This document shows positions 1-11,863 of a stretch of 64,000 nucleotides of DNA, one piece after another (the stretch's first letter is position 1; the number at the start of each line of letters is the position of its first letter). The position numbers were made by a program, and so were the translations under genes. The notes under the pieces were generated by a model. It did not search any database and had not been told where the DNA came from. It saw only the letters and a list, made by a program, of their open reading frames with translations. The DNA comes from Castanea sativa (Eukaryota; Streptophyta; Magnoliopsida; Fagales; Fagaceae): assembly GCF_040712315.1 (NCBI RefSeq), contig NC_134016.1, positions 27,661,503 to 27,725,502 of the forward strand, given 5' to 3'.

Positions 1-489
1 TACCATGACCTCTCCCAAACCCCTCATAAGTGGGAGCTTTGTGCATTGGATATGACCTTTTTTATATGGTTATCACTTATCAATATGCCAACATCAGACA
101 ATCTAGGCTAATTCTGGCCTCCTTTAACATTTCATCTATCATGTGGTGACCCTTGGGCCCCCACTATTGCTGAAGCACGTTGGACTGGCCTCCAAGTAAC
201 TTACCCTGAAAATCTATGATATTCCTGCTGACTGCAAAAGTTACTGAAAATCAAGTTTCATAAACTATTGGCAATAATTGGATATCAGTGATATCATGTA
301 AGACGCTATGTGTCAAAGAAATCTTATAAAACTAACTGTCAGAAATACCAATGAGTTCCAGCTAAAATGACACATCCTTCTCCTTTTAGAATTGAGGGAA
401 GGTGAGGTTGTGGGTTCAAAATCCACCGCATGAAAGTGTAACTTACTAGTAAAATTATAATTAATAATTTGGAAACGTTTTATGTGCAG

Positions 490-1650
490 AAAGCAGTTGA
501 AGGATTTCTTCAACTCTACAGTACTTCATGAAACTATCAGGCAGATACTTGACAGGTTCATGAGCATTGGAAGCCCCCATCACTGGGTAAGCTATATCAT
601 GCCTGATGCTAGATTCGACAGACTAGCCACAGCCTCCAGCAGTGACAGCAAAATTCTTTCTGATGTTACTAAATTTGACCAACTTATGGTGGAGACGGGG
701 GAAGTATTGACAAGGTATCTTTATTATTTATAACAATTTATGCATATGGTTATAGAACTTAATAAAAAAAGGTGGCAATGATTTGCATGATCCCCTAGCA
801 TAAAGGTGTCAATCAATATGGTTTAAATGCACTAGTTAACAGTAGGAAAAAAACATAGGAAGAAGATCCCTCTCCCTCGTCAAAAGTAAAGATACGAAGT
901 CTTTTCAATTCAATACTTTCCCCTTCCAAAATTCCCTCTTTGGCTTTTATAAATTCAGGATCTGCTTGGAAATAAGCATAGTAGAAGAGAAGAAATTGTC
1001 AAAACCTATAAATGGCTCCTCTTTTCTTTTTTTCTTTTTTTTTTCTTTTTTTTGTTGTTGTTGTTGTTGTTGTTGAAACAACAAAGATCTGAGTGAACTT
1101 TGTGCACATTTTCTTCCATCCTTCCCCACCCCCAAGAATTAAAGTGATAGCGCACTAGTAATGGCATCATTTATAGTATCTCATGTCCATGGTTCGAACC
1201 TCATCTCTCTCCACTACTATCTAATCTGTAATAAAAAAAGGTTTTATTTTGATGTTTTCAGTCCTTGAAGAATCTTCCAAATATTCAGTAAAAATTATTG
1301 TTTTGGTTTTTCTTTCAGCAGTTGGGGACTGAAATATGAAGGATGTCTAAACAGAATTTAGGCTTCAAATTAATCTTTGCTATGATTTTTCTTGCAGTGC
1401 GGAATTTGGGACTGTAGTTAATATATCATTAAAGGCAGTGCTGGATGCTCTAGTAGAGGATATGGGGGCTCGGTCTGGAGGCAGTCTAACATCAGGGATG
1501 CCACTGGCCAAGCTTCTGTCACTAGTTACACAAATGGGTCCCTTGCTTGTCTACGGGCCTAGTAAAAACCGGTTCATCCAAATTATTCAAAGTGATCCGG
1601 AAGTTGAAATCTTTTTCACTCTTCTTTATGCAAACATGCCTCCCTCATAG
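490..1650 (+). CDS. PEX3: PEX3, last two exons (5' part lies outside the window)
   Basis: Peroxisome biogenesis factor 3 is the peroxisomal membrane anchor that docks PEX19 with its membrane-protein cargo. Two coding exons are visible. Exon 490-714 follows a TGCAG acceptor and ends before GTATCT. Exon 1398-1650 follows CTTGCAG and ends in TAG at 1648-1650. The junction splits a Ser codon (AG|T) and keeps the frame, giving about 159 C-terminal residues. Recognition rests on the family blocks KQLKDFFNSTVL, MSIGSPHHWV, KNRFIQII and the terminal FFTLLYANMP. The 490 exon starts on a codon's third base, so earlier exons lie to the left. I see no further PEX3 exon in 1-480. The long 715-1397 intron holds a poly-pyrimidine/GTT tract and a tRNA-like repeat. 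The reading frame is intact. Confidence 0.95.
1022..1076. repeat. Poly-pyrimidine tract and (GTT)n microsatellite in PEX3 intron
   Basis: A CT-rich stretch runs directly into about eight GTT units. Read on the - strand it gives a false poly-Gln/poly-Lys peptide. Confidence 0.9.
1143..1215 (+). repeat. Possible tRNA-derived SINE fragment in PEX3 intron
   Basis: Contains GGTTCGAACC, a perfect RNA polymerase III B-box-like decamer, with a weak A-box-like sequence about 45 bp upstream. No tRNA fold is apparent. The same style of B-box occurs near 5430, 7282 and in the MOS4 intron 2 repeats. Confidence 0.3.
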
Positions 1651-3708
1651 ACTAGTGAATAGTTAGTGAGCATAAATTATTAACTACGTTTTGAGAATGT
1701 TACGAGGAAATCATCATCACATGAGGTTGTATTTTGGTTTGCCAAACCTTGGCTATGTTTGATGATGTTTATGCTCCATTCCACAGTTCATGTTAATTCA
1801 TGAAAATGGCATTTGACGAATAGGAGAGATGGGGAATTCAGATAAGACGGACTATAAGTTGAGTTACACAGATCATTAGACATGTTCAAATTTTTCATGT
1901 CCTATATTGTCTTGAATGATATGCATATGAAGCCGTTTGGTTGTGGTATTTCTGTCTATTTAAAACTGGTGGAATTGAACTGGCTCTATTGATAAGTCAG
2001 AGATTTCAAGAAAGCTGTGAAGAACCCCCAGAAACAGGAACCCTTATGTGTAGTCCTTTGGGGGAATAGTTTTCAAGATATTCTTTGTTGTGTAAACCCA
2101 ATCGCAAATAAATTGTACTAGAATTTATGCTCTTTGTAAAAGAAAAAACCTGGAGTAAATTCAATAGACTGTTTAAGAAAATTATTACTAACTGGTGGAC
2201 AATAAACACGCATATGTGTGTTCCAACTGATAAAGTCTCTTATTGTTTAATATCAAACCTAAGATTGAATTTCATCTATATAAAGATTGAAACATAATAA
2301 CATATTACAATCTTGACTTTATTATTAAGAAGCGGTTGTCATAGGATTAACATTATCATATCTTTAAAAAAAAATTGATTTTTTTTAATGAATATTTTAA
2401 TAATTTATTCTACTTGAAATAGTCATTATAAATTAATGTTTTATAAATTAAAAAGTGATTAAATTAAAAGTAAACTAAAGTTTAATAGATTTTCATAAAT
2501 TTATAAATTTTAAGTTCAATCTACCACAACATTAATTCACTAGTCGCTAACTCGTGCTATGTATGAGAATTTACCTGTTTGTGAGGTAGACCAAAATAAT
2601 TTTATAAACTTTTAAATTGATTAAGAAACTAGAACATTGCATAATTTGCTCTTAGATGACTTCAATTTGTGTTACAATTTGATGAAAAAGCAATTACTTG
2701 AACTTGCAATGATTTACAAACAATTTGTTAGGCAATTTTAGATACTGCAAAAAAATAACTCCAAAATTCAGATATTAAAATTTTTGAAAGACTAAAAAAT
2801 ATTAAAGAACCATGATTCACTGCTTATAAATTATTGAAACTAAACAAAATATATATGATTAAACAATAGAGAAATATAAAAGAAAGACGAATTACATTTA
2901 AAAGAATAATTTCAATTATTGCAAACTTTTTTATCTTGTAAAAAACGGTTAAAGAGAGTTTAGTTGTTCATGTACGAAAATTATTTTTTAAAAAATACAT
3001 GAAAATCCGTAAAATAAATTATTTTTTTAACAAAGTAGAGAAGAAGGAAATAATATAAAAATAGCTCATACCTCTACTCGGCTTTTAAAAAATATATATT
3101 GGGGTTTGCATTGCTTTTATAGTGCTCATGAGTTTGAGTTTAAGTTGGACTTGTTAGAGAGATAAAGTTTCACTTTTTGTGAAGTTTGGATTAAACAAAA
3201 ATAATTTCGTTTAAAAAAAATTACGAGTTTGAGTTTAAGTTGGATTCGTTAGAAAGATAGAGTTTCACTCATTGTTAAGTTTGGACTAAACAAAAATAAT
3301 TTTATTTAAATATTGCTCTGACGTGAAAAATTATAAGAATTTCAGAGGTTTCGGTTTTATATATATGGATAAAGATTTTGGGGGTGTCTCGTAAATGGAG
3401 AGGAGAATAGTTTAGCAAAAAATTGGAACACCATTTTCCTATAATAAAAAAATTGACATATTTTGGGTAAGGATGATTCTTTTCTATTAGTAGACAGTGA
3501 GTGAAGAATGAATTGAGCCCAAAGTTATTTAAAAAGACAAAATATAACTCTAAATTGGTTTTTATGGCTATTAACGTGTATTATTTAAATAAGTTACATT
3601 ATTCATTTTAAAAATTATATAACTAAAATTATATATAGATGTGATAAAAAAAAAATATATATATATATAGACAATTTCTCCAATAGCTCTAAATCGGCTT
3701 AAAATTAA
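1651..3708. other. PEX3-MOS4 intergenic region, AT-rich
   Basis: No coding potential seen. The first few hundred bases probably include the PEX3 3' UTR. The rest is AT-rich and contains one 95-bp tandem duplication (3130-3314) and a short (AT)n run at 3654-3669. Confidence 0.6.
3130..3314. repeat. 95-bp tandem duplication
   Basis: Two adjacent imperfect copies start at 3130 and 3225. Both begin GAGTTTGAGTTTAAGTTGGA and both end in an AAACAAAAATAATTT-type run. Confidence 0.8.
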
Positions 3709-3830
3709 GGGGTCGTTTGGTACATGTGTTTAAACAATATTACACATATTTTTATACTTTTTCACTTACATGTATTTTCAAAAAATACAAACAACGATAC
3801 TAAAACAACGCCATCAAACAGCTCTAAACA
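3709..3830. mobile_element. Small MITE-like element upstream of MOS4
   Basis: The ends are loosely inverted: GGTCGTTTGGTA on the left, and AGCTGTTTGATGGC on the reverse strand at the right. The core ACAATATTACACATATTTTTA recurs in a second copy at 43806-43968. It lies about 350 bp upstream of the MOS4 start codon. No clean target duplication was found. Confidence 0.5.
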
Positions 3831-4182
3831 CTATCCTCGAAATTACCTCAAATCCTCTTTTGCCAAAAAAACAAGAAAACAAACAAAACACTAAGCTGTG
3901 AAAATCGGGTCGGGCTCCAAAAATTAAACAAGAGAGTCTGTGTGGTGTTGGCTCCAGGGTGTGGTGTTGGGCTGTGCTAAGCCGTGAAATTACAACTATA
4001 CCCTCAAAACCATGACATATTCACAAAATTGTGTATCCCTCTCAGGAGAAAAGAAAAGAACGGTCTGCAGTGCATTCTGGAAGAGCTGCTGCTGCTGCTG
4101 CTGCCTCACTCTTCTCTTCTGCGTGTAGAAATAGAAAGCTCCCTTTGCTCGTCAATCGGAGAAGCTTCATCGGTGTTCAACA

Positions 4183-6549
4183 ATGGCGGAGAGCAATGGC
4201 GATATCCTAATGCTAGAAGCTCCTCCTCCGGCTGGTCCCACGTGGCCCGGACTGTCCAGCGCCGAAGTCATCGACGCCTTGCCGTACATCGACGATGACT
4301 ACGCCGACGCCAGAGTGAAGCAAGAGGTTGACCGTTTGGTCGAGGATGAGATGCGTCGTAGCTCCAAGAAACCCGCCGACTTTCTCAACGACCTTCCTCC
4401 TCTTCCCAATGTCAATTTCAAGGTTAAACCCTAAACCCTAACCCTAACCTAAGCTTTTCTCTCTCTCTCTCTCTCTCATTGTTTGATCTGATATGGAGAT
4501 TTTGTCATTGTTTTGGATTTTCAGAATCACCCGATGATTGCAAGAGAGTATGAGCGTGTGAGAGCCGGGAAGCCTCCGGTGGCTCTCGATAGGTCACGGT
4601 ATAATTTGGAACCGCCGCCTTCGAACAAATGGAATGATGAATCTGCTTGGAATCATACACTTCACAGAGCTCAATGCTTGCTTCAGTATCAAATGATCAG
4701 GTCATGTATACTCGCAATCAATAGTGTTTTTATTAGCTCGACTGGCACCTCCTGGTGTTTCCAATGGATACGTTTAGGATTCAAAATTACTTTGATTATT
4801 CTTGAAAATCTTATGATTCAGCTGCATTGGATTGTAATTGCTTTTGTAGCACAAACAGTTGTTATTTTATTGAAATAGTTAATTCATGATGTCATTTGAT
4901 GTATCATAAATTTCTTTACTAAGAATAGAAAAAGGCGCAATGCCCAGATGATAAAACAATAGGTTTTATTAGCTTGACGAGCACCTCCTGGTGTTTCCAA
5001 CGGAGACGTTAGGGTTCAAAATTACTTTGATTATTCTTGAAAATATTAAGATTCAGTTACATTGGATTCTACTTGCTTTTGAAGCAGAAATACTTGTTAT
5101 TTTTTTGTAATCCTTAATTCATGATGTCATGTGATGTATCATAAATTTCATTATTAAGACTAGAAAAAACGGCAATACCCAGATGATAAAACAGTTGCCT
5201 GCGTTTTGAACTTGTTTTTAGTGCAGATTTGATATCTTGTACTTACTTTGAAATGATTGGTTGTTTTGCAGTCTTGAGAATTTGGACCTGATGGTGAAAT
5301 ATGGTCCTGATGTCTGGAAGCAGTTTATCCAACGATTGGAGGCATACCTATCAAGGTTTGTTTGTAAAATTACGTATGTAGTGCGCAAATGAGTTTTAGC
5401 TTAAATGAGGTTGTGGATTCAAAGCCTATTGGGTGTGTGTGTAATTACCAATTAAAAAAAAAAAAGATTCAACATGTGGTGAAATGATCATTTGCTCTCA
5501 TCATAGAAATCAATTCTTCTGCTTAAGGACCCTTGTTTAATTGCTTATGTTAATTTATTCTCTCAATCTCTCAGATATCATATGGTAGCTCAAACACTTG
5601 GTATTCTATGCCAGATTATTAAAATTGTGCTACTGGATGTTTTTGAATTGTTCTGCTTATGCTTGTGGTAGTTTCTTACTTCATCTAACCATGCTTTAGC
5701 TGAGTTGGACCCCTGTAGCCAGACACATGCCCTTGGATCATCGTGAACACCTTAATGCATTTTCCTAATTTCTCAAGTGTGCCTATTTGCCAACCTTAAG
5801 CATGTTGGGGAACTGAGGCTTATGGTAGTTTCCCCCTTTCTTCTTAGGTTATGCACCTTTATCTAAATAGTATGCCTCAGCTCTGGCACTCTGGCGATGC
5901 ACCTTAAGTTGATTACAAGCTTCAATTCTGTCTTTCATGACTTACTTAAACTTGTAGTTTAGGATATATTGCTTAAGGAAATAGTGCATCTTTCAAATTT
6001 CAATTTAAGTGCCAGCACTGTTAGCTTTATGTGAGATGATTGATGTTCCCTTGATATTTCATGTTTTGCGAGTTCTTATTTTTCACTTTCATTATCATTG
6101 TTCAGAATGCAAAAATTAGTTCAGGAACAGAATGAAAAGAGTGAAACAGTGAACCGTGAAAGGAAATATCATCAGGTAATTCAACTTTCTCGTGTCCCAT
6201 TCCATATTGTAGTTCAATACTGTGCTGCATTTTGATCTGATTAATTTGCTTACTTCTTTGAATCATCAGCACAATACTGCATATGAGCTTACTGCATTGT
6301 CCACACAATGGAAGGAGCTCTGTCATAAAAATATAGAAATTCAAGCTGCATGTACTGAAATTGAAAATCATTTAGAAGAACTGAGGAAAGAAGCATCAGA
6401 GAGGTAATATGTGTCTACAATGGAATGTCTTCTTCTCTCTTATATGTGTTTTACTGGATCGGGAGCTTATTAGTTTTTTCTTATTTAGAGGCTGGAACTT
6501 AGAAGGCGATTTACAGAAACAGAATGGTACTGTTTTGCATTCGGAATGA
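4183..6549 (+). CDS. MOS4: MOS4 / BCAS2 / SPF27-family pre-mRNA splicing factor, six exons
   Basis: A core subunit of the Prp19 (NTC/MOS4-associated) complex, which activates the spliceosome in the nucleus; Arabidopsis MOS4 is also needed for immune signalling. Exons: 4183-4422, 4525-4700, 5272-5355, 6106-6175, 6270-6403, 6489-6549. All introns are GT-AG, and the sum of 765 nt gives 254 residues plus stop, close to the family length of about 250. Recognition blocks are [16 protein letters not shown] near the N terminus, [27 protein letters not shown] at the start of exon 2, [13 protein letters not shown], the helical [20 protein letters not shown] and C-terminal [12 protein letters not shown]. 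The middle to C-terminal part is predicted coiled coil. The start is the first ATG, after a leader with a CTG repeat (about 4089-4106). The frame is undamaged, although intron 2 has taken in a duplicated SINE-like unit. Confidence 0.95.
4423..4452 (+). promoter_or_regulatory. Telo-box cluster at the 5' end of MOS4 intron 1
   Basis: Three consecutive telomere-type units (AAACCCTA, AAACCCTA, ACCCTAACC) begin a few bases after the exon 1 donor and are followed by a (CT)n run. Telo-boxes near the transcription start are a known feature of plant genes for translation and RNA processing. A regulatory role here is inferred. Confidence 0.6.
4731..5195. repeat. Tandemly duplicated SINE-like unit in MOS4 intron 2
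   Basis: Two imperfect copies, about 4731-4965 and 4968-5195, share GCACCTCCTGGTGTTTCCAA, the AATTACTTTGATTATTCTTG block, a TTAATTCATGATGTCAT block and a final CCCAGATGATAAAACA. Each begins with an A-box-like TTAGCTCGACTGG or TTAGCTTGACGAG and carries a B-box-like GGATTCAAAA or GGGTTCAAAA. This suggests a tRNA-derived SINE that was duplicated together with intron sequence. Confidence 0.75.
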
Positions 6550-7326
6550 TAAGGTATTCTTTCTTTGCTGATATCAGATTTCTTTTAAATTTGATCATGT
6601 GGCTCTATTATTTGTTGCTAGGATTTCAAGGATATAGAATAATTTTGTATTCCTTGATTTTTCTTTACATTTAGAGTCTAGAATACATTCCAGGTGACAT
6701 GAGAACATTGAAATCAGATGGAAATATTAAATCTGAAATAATTTTACTGTGCCTTTGCTGAATTAGTTTTGCTACTTTAGCACTTATGAGATTGATATAT
6801 GAATCAGCACAGGTGATTTTATTAATTCAAATTATAAGGTTTTGAGTGAATAAATTTATATTGTTCATATTTTGCTGCCATATAATCATACTTAAATGTA
6901 ATTTTGATGATAAACTCAAGCTTTAATTCCAACCACTTGGAATCAGCATAACGTAGATTGTGTATTTTATAAGATTAGATGACATATCCCCTAATTTGGG
7001 ATAAGCTACTACTTATCAAAAAATTTGGGATAAGCTACTGCACTTGGAGAAAGAAAAGGGGCCCTGCCTGCTGGCGAATGCTAAATAGACAGATATTATA
7101 TGACCTTTTTAACTGTTTTGTTTGATACAAGCATACTGGTTATATATATATATATATAAGCTGCCATTAGAATTTGAATAATTTAAAGGATATATACACT
7201 TAAGAAGTAAACCCCCATGGACCCAATCGGATGTTAGGCTCATTGGTCTGGGGTGTGACATAAATGCGGAGGTCCTAGGTTCAATCCACTACAATATTAG
7301 TATATGGACTCCCACTAGTACTAGGA
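6550..7326. other. MOS4 3' flank
   Basis: Probable MOS4 3' UTR followed by AT-rich DNA. Contains an (AT)n run at 7141-7158 and a tRNA-like segment at about 7228-7290 with a B-box-like GGTTCAATCC. No other gene was seen. Confidence 0.5.
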
Positions 7327-7975
7327 CTCCTTTCTTTTTTGATAAGTAATAAGGCTTATATTCATCATGAAAGAACAAAAACTACAAATATAGGTGTTCA
7401 TGATGGTGAACACAAAAAACAAAGACAAAAACAACAAAAAAGAAGAAAGGGAGGGCAGCTTAAGGGGCACTTCTAAGGGAGGAAAGAAACTCCAAAACAG
7501 AAGAACAATTTGAAGAACCCCAGCACCTAGCCCAATCAAAAAGAGTATTTCGGCTGAGAGCTTGTAATTGTTCAAGCGTTCTCTTCAGATCCTTAAAAGA
7601 TCGCCGGTTTCTTTCCAACCAAACAACCCACATCAAGCAGCCAGGAACCATATTCCAAATGTCCGAAGAAAATTTCCCCAACCAATTATTCCAACAGGCC
7701 ACCAAACACTCCACTGAACCTAACATGACCCATTGGATCCCAAAAGCTTGCAACATATGCACCCACAAAGAATAAGCTACAGGACAATGGATGAGAAGAT
7801 GGTCCACAGATTCTGCCAATCCGCAGCACATACAGCACCTATTCACCAAAGGGAGGCCCCGGAGTATCAAATTATCCAAGGTAGGAATATCTGACCATGG
7901 GCAGCGGTCCACAAGAAGAAAGCCACCCTCTCAGGAACCTCGACTTTCCAAATCCCCTTCCAAGGGAAGCAAGAA
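7327..7975 (-). mobile_element. LINE 3' fragment, zinc-binding RT C-terminal domain, reverse orientation
   Basis: Read on the - strand, it starts with [18 protein letters not shown] and then encodes the zf-RVT (reverse-transcriptase zinc-binding) region with CCMCCGLAESVDHLLIHC, ending near 7460. The 3' tail reads CTTATTACTTATCAAAAAAG, a typical plant LINE end. A one-base frameshift near 7875-7900 separates the FLWTAA part from the TLDNL part. The 5' end is lost; everything upstream of this domain is missing. No target duplication was found. Confidence 0.85.
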
Positions 7976-8090
7976 TGAGAAGTTGAGTGATATCTCCCGT
8001 GATGTTCACAGTTACCCATTTATCGGATTCTCTAAGTTCCTTAAGGTCAACATGATTTTAATGGGTCTGTGAACAATGCACATGAAGATA

Positions 8091-8790
8091 AAAATGATTT
8101 CGTGGAATGTTAGAGGTTTAAATGATCCTCGGAAACGTCTTGTGGTGAAGAACTTGTTGCGGGATTGGAAGTGTGATGTTGTCTGTTTACAAGAGACAAA
8201 GATTGCTAGTATGAATAGACAGCTGGTTTGTAGTTTGTGGGGCTGCCCATATGTGGACTGGGCTGTCTTGGAGGCTGATCGGACGGCTGGTGGTATTTTG
8301 CTTATGTGGGACAAAAGGGTTTTGGATAAGGTGGAGGTTATGGTTGGTTTATTCTCAGTGTCGGTAAAGTGGAAAGGGGTGGGGGATGGGTTTATTTGGG
8401 CTTGCTCAGGCGTTTATGGCCTAAATGAGAATGTTGAGAGGGGTCTCGTGTGGGATGAGCTAGTGGGAGTTCAGCAGTGTTGGAGGATTCCGTGGTGCTG
8501 CTTTGGGGACTTTAATATAGTTCGCTTCCCTAGCGAGCGTAGGGGAGAGACTCGTTTGTCTACGGCTATGGAAAAATTTTCTGAATTTGTTGAGGATCTC
8601 AACTTGGTTGACTTGCCTTTGGAAGGAGGTAGCTTTACTTGGTCCAATGGTTCTAATCAACCAATGATGTCTAGGATTGATAGAGCTTTGGTCACTCCCG
8701 ATTGGGAGGATCATTTCCCAGATGTTACTCAAAGGATCTTACCCCGTACTGTCTCATACCACAGTCCAATTCTCTTGGAGGCAGGGGAAT
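8091..8790 (+). pseudogene. LINE ORF2 part 1: AP-type endonuclease
   Basis: Nicks target DNA to prime LINE integration. Visible motifs of the exonuclease-endonuclease-phosphatase fold are ISWNVRGLND, VCLQETK, CSGVYG, CFGDFN and MSRIDRAL. The final catalytic His block reads SYHSPI where SDHSPI is usual, so the Asp before His is replaced. A frameshift near 8780-8790 separates this frame (open to 8834) from the RT frame. Confidence 0.93.
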
Positions 8791-10870
8791 GGCAAGGGGG
8801 AAGAGTCCTTTCAGATTTGAAAATATGTGGTTGAAGTCGGAGGGATTTGTGGATAGAGTTCAAACCTGGTGGAATCGACATTCCTTCGTAGGTACTCCTA
8901 GTTTTGTGCTGGCGAAAAAATTAAAGGCTCTGAAAGAGGACATTGTGCAATGGAATCGTCGAGAGTTTGGTAATGTAGCGCGTCAAAAGAAGCAATTACT
9001 GGAGGAGTTGATAACCCTAGACACCAAGGAGGGGGATGTAGGTCTCTCTGATGGGGAGATTGTTCATAGGGCTGGTTTGAGATCCCAGGTGGAGCATCTT
9101 CTTTCATTAGAAGAAATTTCTTGGAGACAAAAATCTAGGATGTTATGTATCAAGGAGGGGGATAATAACACCAAGTTTTTTCACAAAATGGCTTACTCCC
9201 ATAGACGTTCTAATCATCTAAGGACCTTGGAGGTGGATGGGGTGGTCTTTGAAGAGGCCTCCGAGGTAACTTTTCAAGCTGTACAATTTTATAAAAATTT
9301 GTACAAGGAGTCTGAGGAGTGGAGGCCTTTTGTGGAGGGTTTGGAGTTTGATCGCATTGAGAACAGGGAAAGGGTTTGGCTTGAAAGGAAGTTTGAGAGA
9401 GAGGAGATTCTTCAAGTTGTTAGGGATCTGGAAGGGGACAAAGCTCCAGGTCCGGATGGGTTTACTATGACGTTCTATCACCACTGCTGGAAGGTAGTGG
9501 AGAAAGATGTCTTAGCGGTCTTTGAAGAGTTTTTCCATCATTGCAAGTTTGAAAAATCCCTTAATGCGACTTTCATTGCTTTAATTCCTAAAAGGAATGG
9601 TGCTTCCAACATTAGAGATTTTCGTCCTATTAGTTTGGTGGGGAGTGTGTATAAAATCCTGGCTAAGGTCTTGGCTAATCGCTTGAGAGTGGTTTTAGAT
9701 CAATTGATTTCTAAGAATCAAAATAGCTTTCTGGGTGGAAGACAAATCCTTGATTTGGTTCTCATTGCGAATGAGTGTGTGAATAGTCGTGGGAAGAGTA
9801 GGGTCCCTGGAGTCATCTGTAAGCTCGATATGGAGAAAGCCTACGATCATGTGAATTGGGAGGCTTTGTTGTATCTGCTGAACATGATGGGTTTTGGAGT
9901 GAAGTGGTGTAAGTGGATCCGTTCTTGTATATCCACAATTCAGTTCTCTGTTTTGATTAATGGGTCCCCAGCTGATTTCTTTGGTAGCTCAAGGGGTTTA
10001 AGACAAGGAGATCCGCTATCTCCTATGCTATTTTTGATCTTGATGGAGGTGCTTAGTAGGATGTTGAGAAGAATGGAGGGAGCTGGCTTGATCCGTGGTT
10101 TTAATTTTGAGGGTAGGAGGGATGGTGGGGAACGTGTTTCACATCTATTATTTGCAGATGATACTATCCTCTTTTGTGATGCAAATGTGGAGCAAATTCT
10201 TCATATTCGGTTGTTGCTCCTTAGTTTTTAGGCGGTAACAGGTTTGAAGGTCAATGTGCATAAGAGCGAAATGGTTCCTATAGGGGAGGTTGGTGATGTG
10301 CATGCTCTGGCGGATATATTGGGCTGCAGAGTTGGATCTTTACCTATGTCGTATCTTGGCATGCCGCTGGGGGCTCCTCACAACTCCCCTTCAATTTGGA
10401 ACACAATTTTGGAAAGTATTAACCGGAAATTATCTGGATGGAAGAAGTTGTACTTGTCTAAGGGGGGTCGTTTGATGTTACTCAAGAGTACGCTTTCTAG
10501 TCTTTCGACTTACTTTCTATCGTTGTTCTCAATTCCTACTCATGTGGCTAATAAAATTGAAAAGATGCAAAGGGATTTCCTGTGGGGAGATAGCAAGATT
10601 CATTTGGTAGGGTGGGACAAAGTTTGTGCGCCTATAGCCAATGGTGGCTTAGGGATAAGGAAACTCACTACCTTTAATAAGGCTTTATTGGGGAAATGGT
10701 TGTGGCGGTTTGGTAAGGAAGAGGGTCGTTTATGGAGGCGGGTAGTAGCTTCAAAATATGGGGAAGATTGGGGGGGATGGACCTCAAAGCTGGGTAGGGG
10801 AGCTCATGGGTGTGGTTTGTGGAGAAGCTTCCGTATGGGTTGGGAGGATTTCAAGAAAATTGCCGCTTGT
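8790..10870 (+). pseudogene. LINE ORF2 part 2: reverse transcriptase
   Basis: Non-LTR reverse transcriptase. Visible RT blocks are [66 protein letters not shown] and the catalytic [11 protein letters not shown]. The frame is stopped by TAG at 10229-10231 and then continues in the same frame ([33 protein letters not shown]), so a single nonsense change interrupts it, most simply GAG to TAG. It shifts frame near 10870. Confidence 0.94.
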
Positions 10871-11720
10871 GGTTGGGTTGGGGAATAGGGTGAGGTTTTG
10901 GCAGGATGGGTGGTATGGGGATCAACCTTTTCAGTTGGCTTTTCCTAGGCTGTATGGCATTGCCATTGATAAGGAAGCTTCTGTTGAAGCTTCTTTGCAT
11001 AGGCAGGGGGCGGAGGATAGAAGATCTTGGAATGTTCGGTTTAGTAGATTTTTTAATGATTGGGAGATGGATGAAGGGCTGCGGTTTCTTCGTATGTTGG
11101 GTGCTATAATCCCTCCTATGGATGTTGGTGACCGGATGAGCTGGAAATTGAAGCGTAATGGGGCTTTTGACATCCGGTCGTACTATTACAAATTAAGAAA
11201 TTCTCCTTCAACTATCTTTCCTTGGAAAGTTATTTGGAGAGTTAAGGCCCCTAGGCGAGTTTCTTTTTTTGTTTGGTGTGTAGCTTGGAATAAGATCCTA
11301 ACGGGAGACAATCTGAGATTGAGGAGATTGGTTTTTGTGGATTGGTGCATTATGTGCCGTCATGGTGGAGAGACGGTAGATCACCTTCTTCTTCATTGTG
11401 AGGTGGCCTATCGGTTATGGAGCTTTGTTTTTATAACTTTTGGCTTTGCTTGGCTTATGCCTAGTTCGGTTCCAGACTTTCTTTTTGGATGGTGGAATTG
11501 GTTGGGGAAACATTCATCTCAGATCTGGAATTTAGTCCCGTTGTGCATCCTTTGGTGTATTTGGAAGGAGTGGAACCGGAGGACTTTTGAGGATTTGGAT
11601 AGCTCTAGGGATCAGTTGCTTGCTTCTTTTTGTGGAACTCTTTTTGATTGGTCTCGGGCGTGGGGATTCACGTCTAGTGATTCCCTCCCTTCTTTTTTTT
11701 GTTCCCTTCTCTTTTTGTAA
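10870..11720 (+). pseudogene. LINE ORF2 part 3: C-terminal zinc-binding (zf-RVT) domain
   Basis: Continues ORF2 in another frame after the 10870 shift: [30 protein letters not shown] and the Cys/His cluster CIMCRHGGETVDHLLLHC, to a TAA at 11718-11720. About 120 bp of T-rich 3' UTR and the A tail follow. Homologous to the C-terminal fragments at 7327-7975 (- strand) and 12398-13000. Confidence 0.93.
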
Positions 11721-11863
11721 TTTCTCTGTTGTTTGGTTTTCTCTCTTGTTTCTCTTTGTTTTCTTTTTCTTGTATTTTTGGGTTGCTATGTGTTTTTCAG
11801 GCATAGAGTAACCTTCGTATATATACATTCTTACTTATAAAAAAAAAAAACAATGCACATGAA

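Larger units (their letters stand above)
8087..11850 (+). mobile_element. 5'-truncated L1-type LINE with 13-bp target site duplication
   Basis: CAATGCACATGAA occurs at 8074-8086, just before the element, and again at 11851-11863, directly after a 12-base A tail. This is the signature of target-primed reverse transcription. The element begins almost exactly at the first motif of the endonuclease domain; ORF1 and the 5' UTR are missing. ORF2 is recognisable from endonuclease through RT to the zinc-binding C terminus, but has two frameshifts (about 8785 and 10870) and one in-frame TAG (10229-10231), so it is inactive. It sits beside a reverse LINE end (7327-7975) and inside what may be an older LTR. 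Confidence 0.95.

Noticed and set aside
947..1135. Poly-Gln/poly-Lys frame on the - strand
   Set aside because: Translation of the GTT microsatellite and poly-pyrimidine tract in the PEX3 intron.
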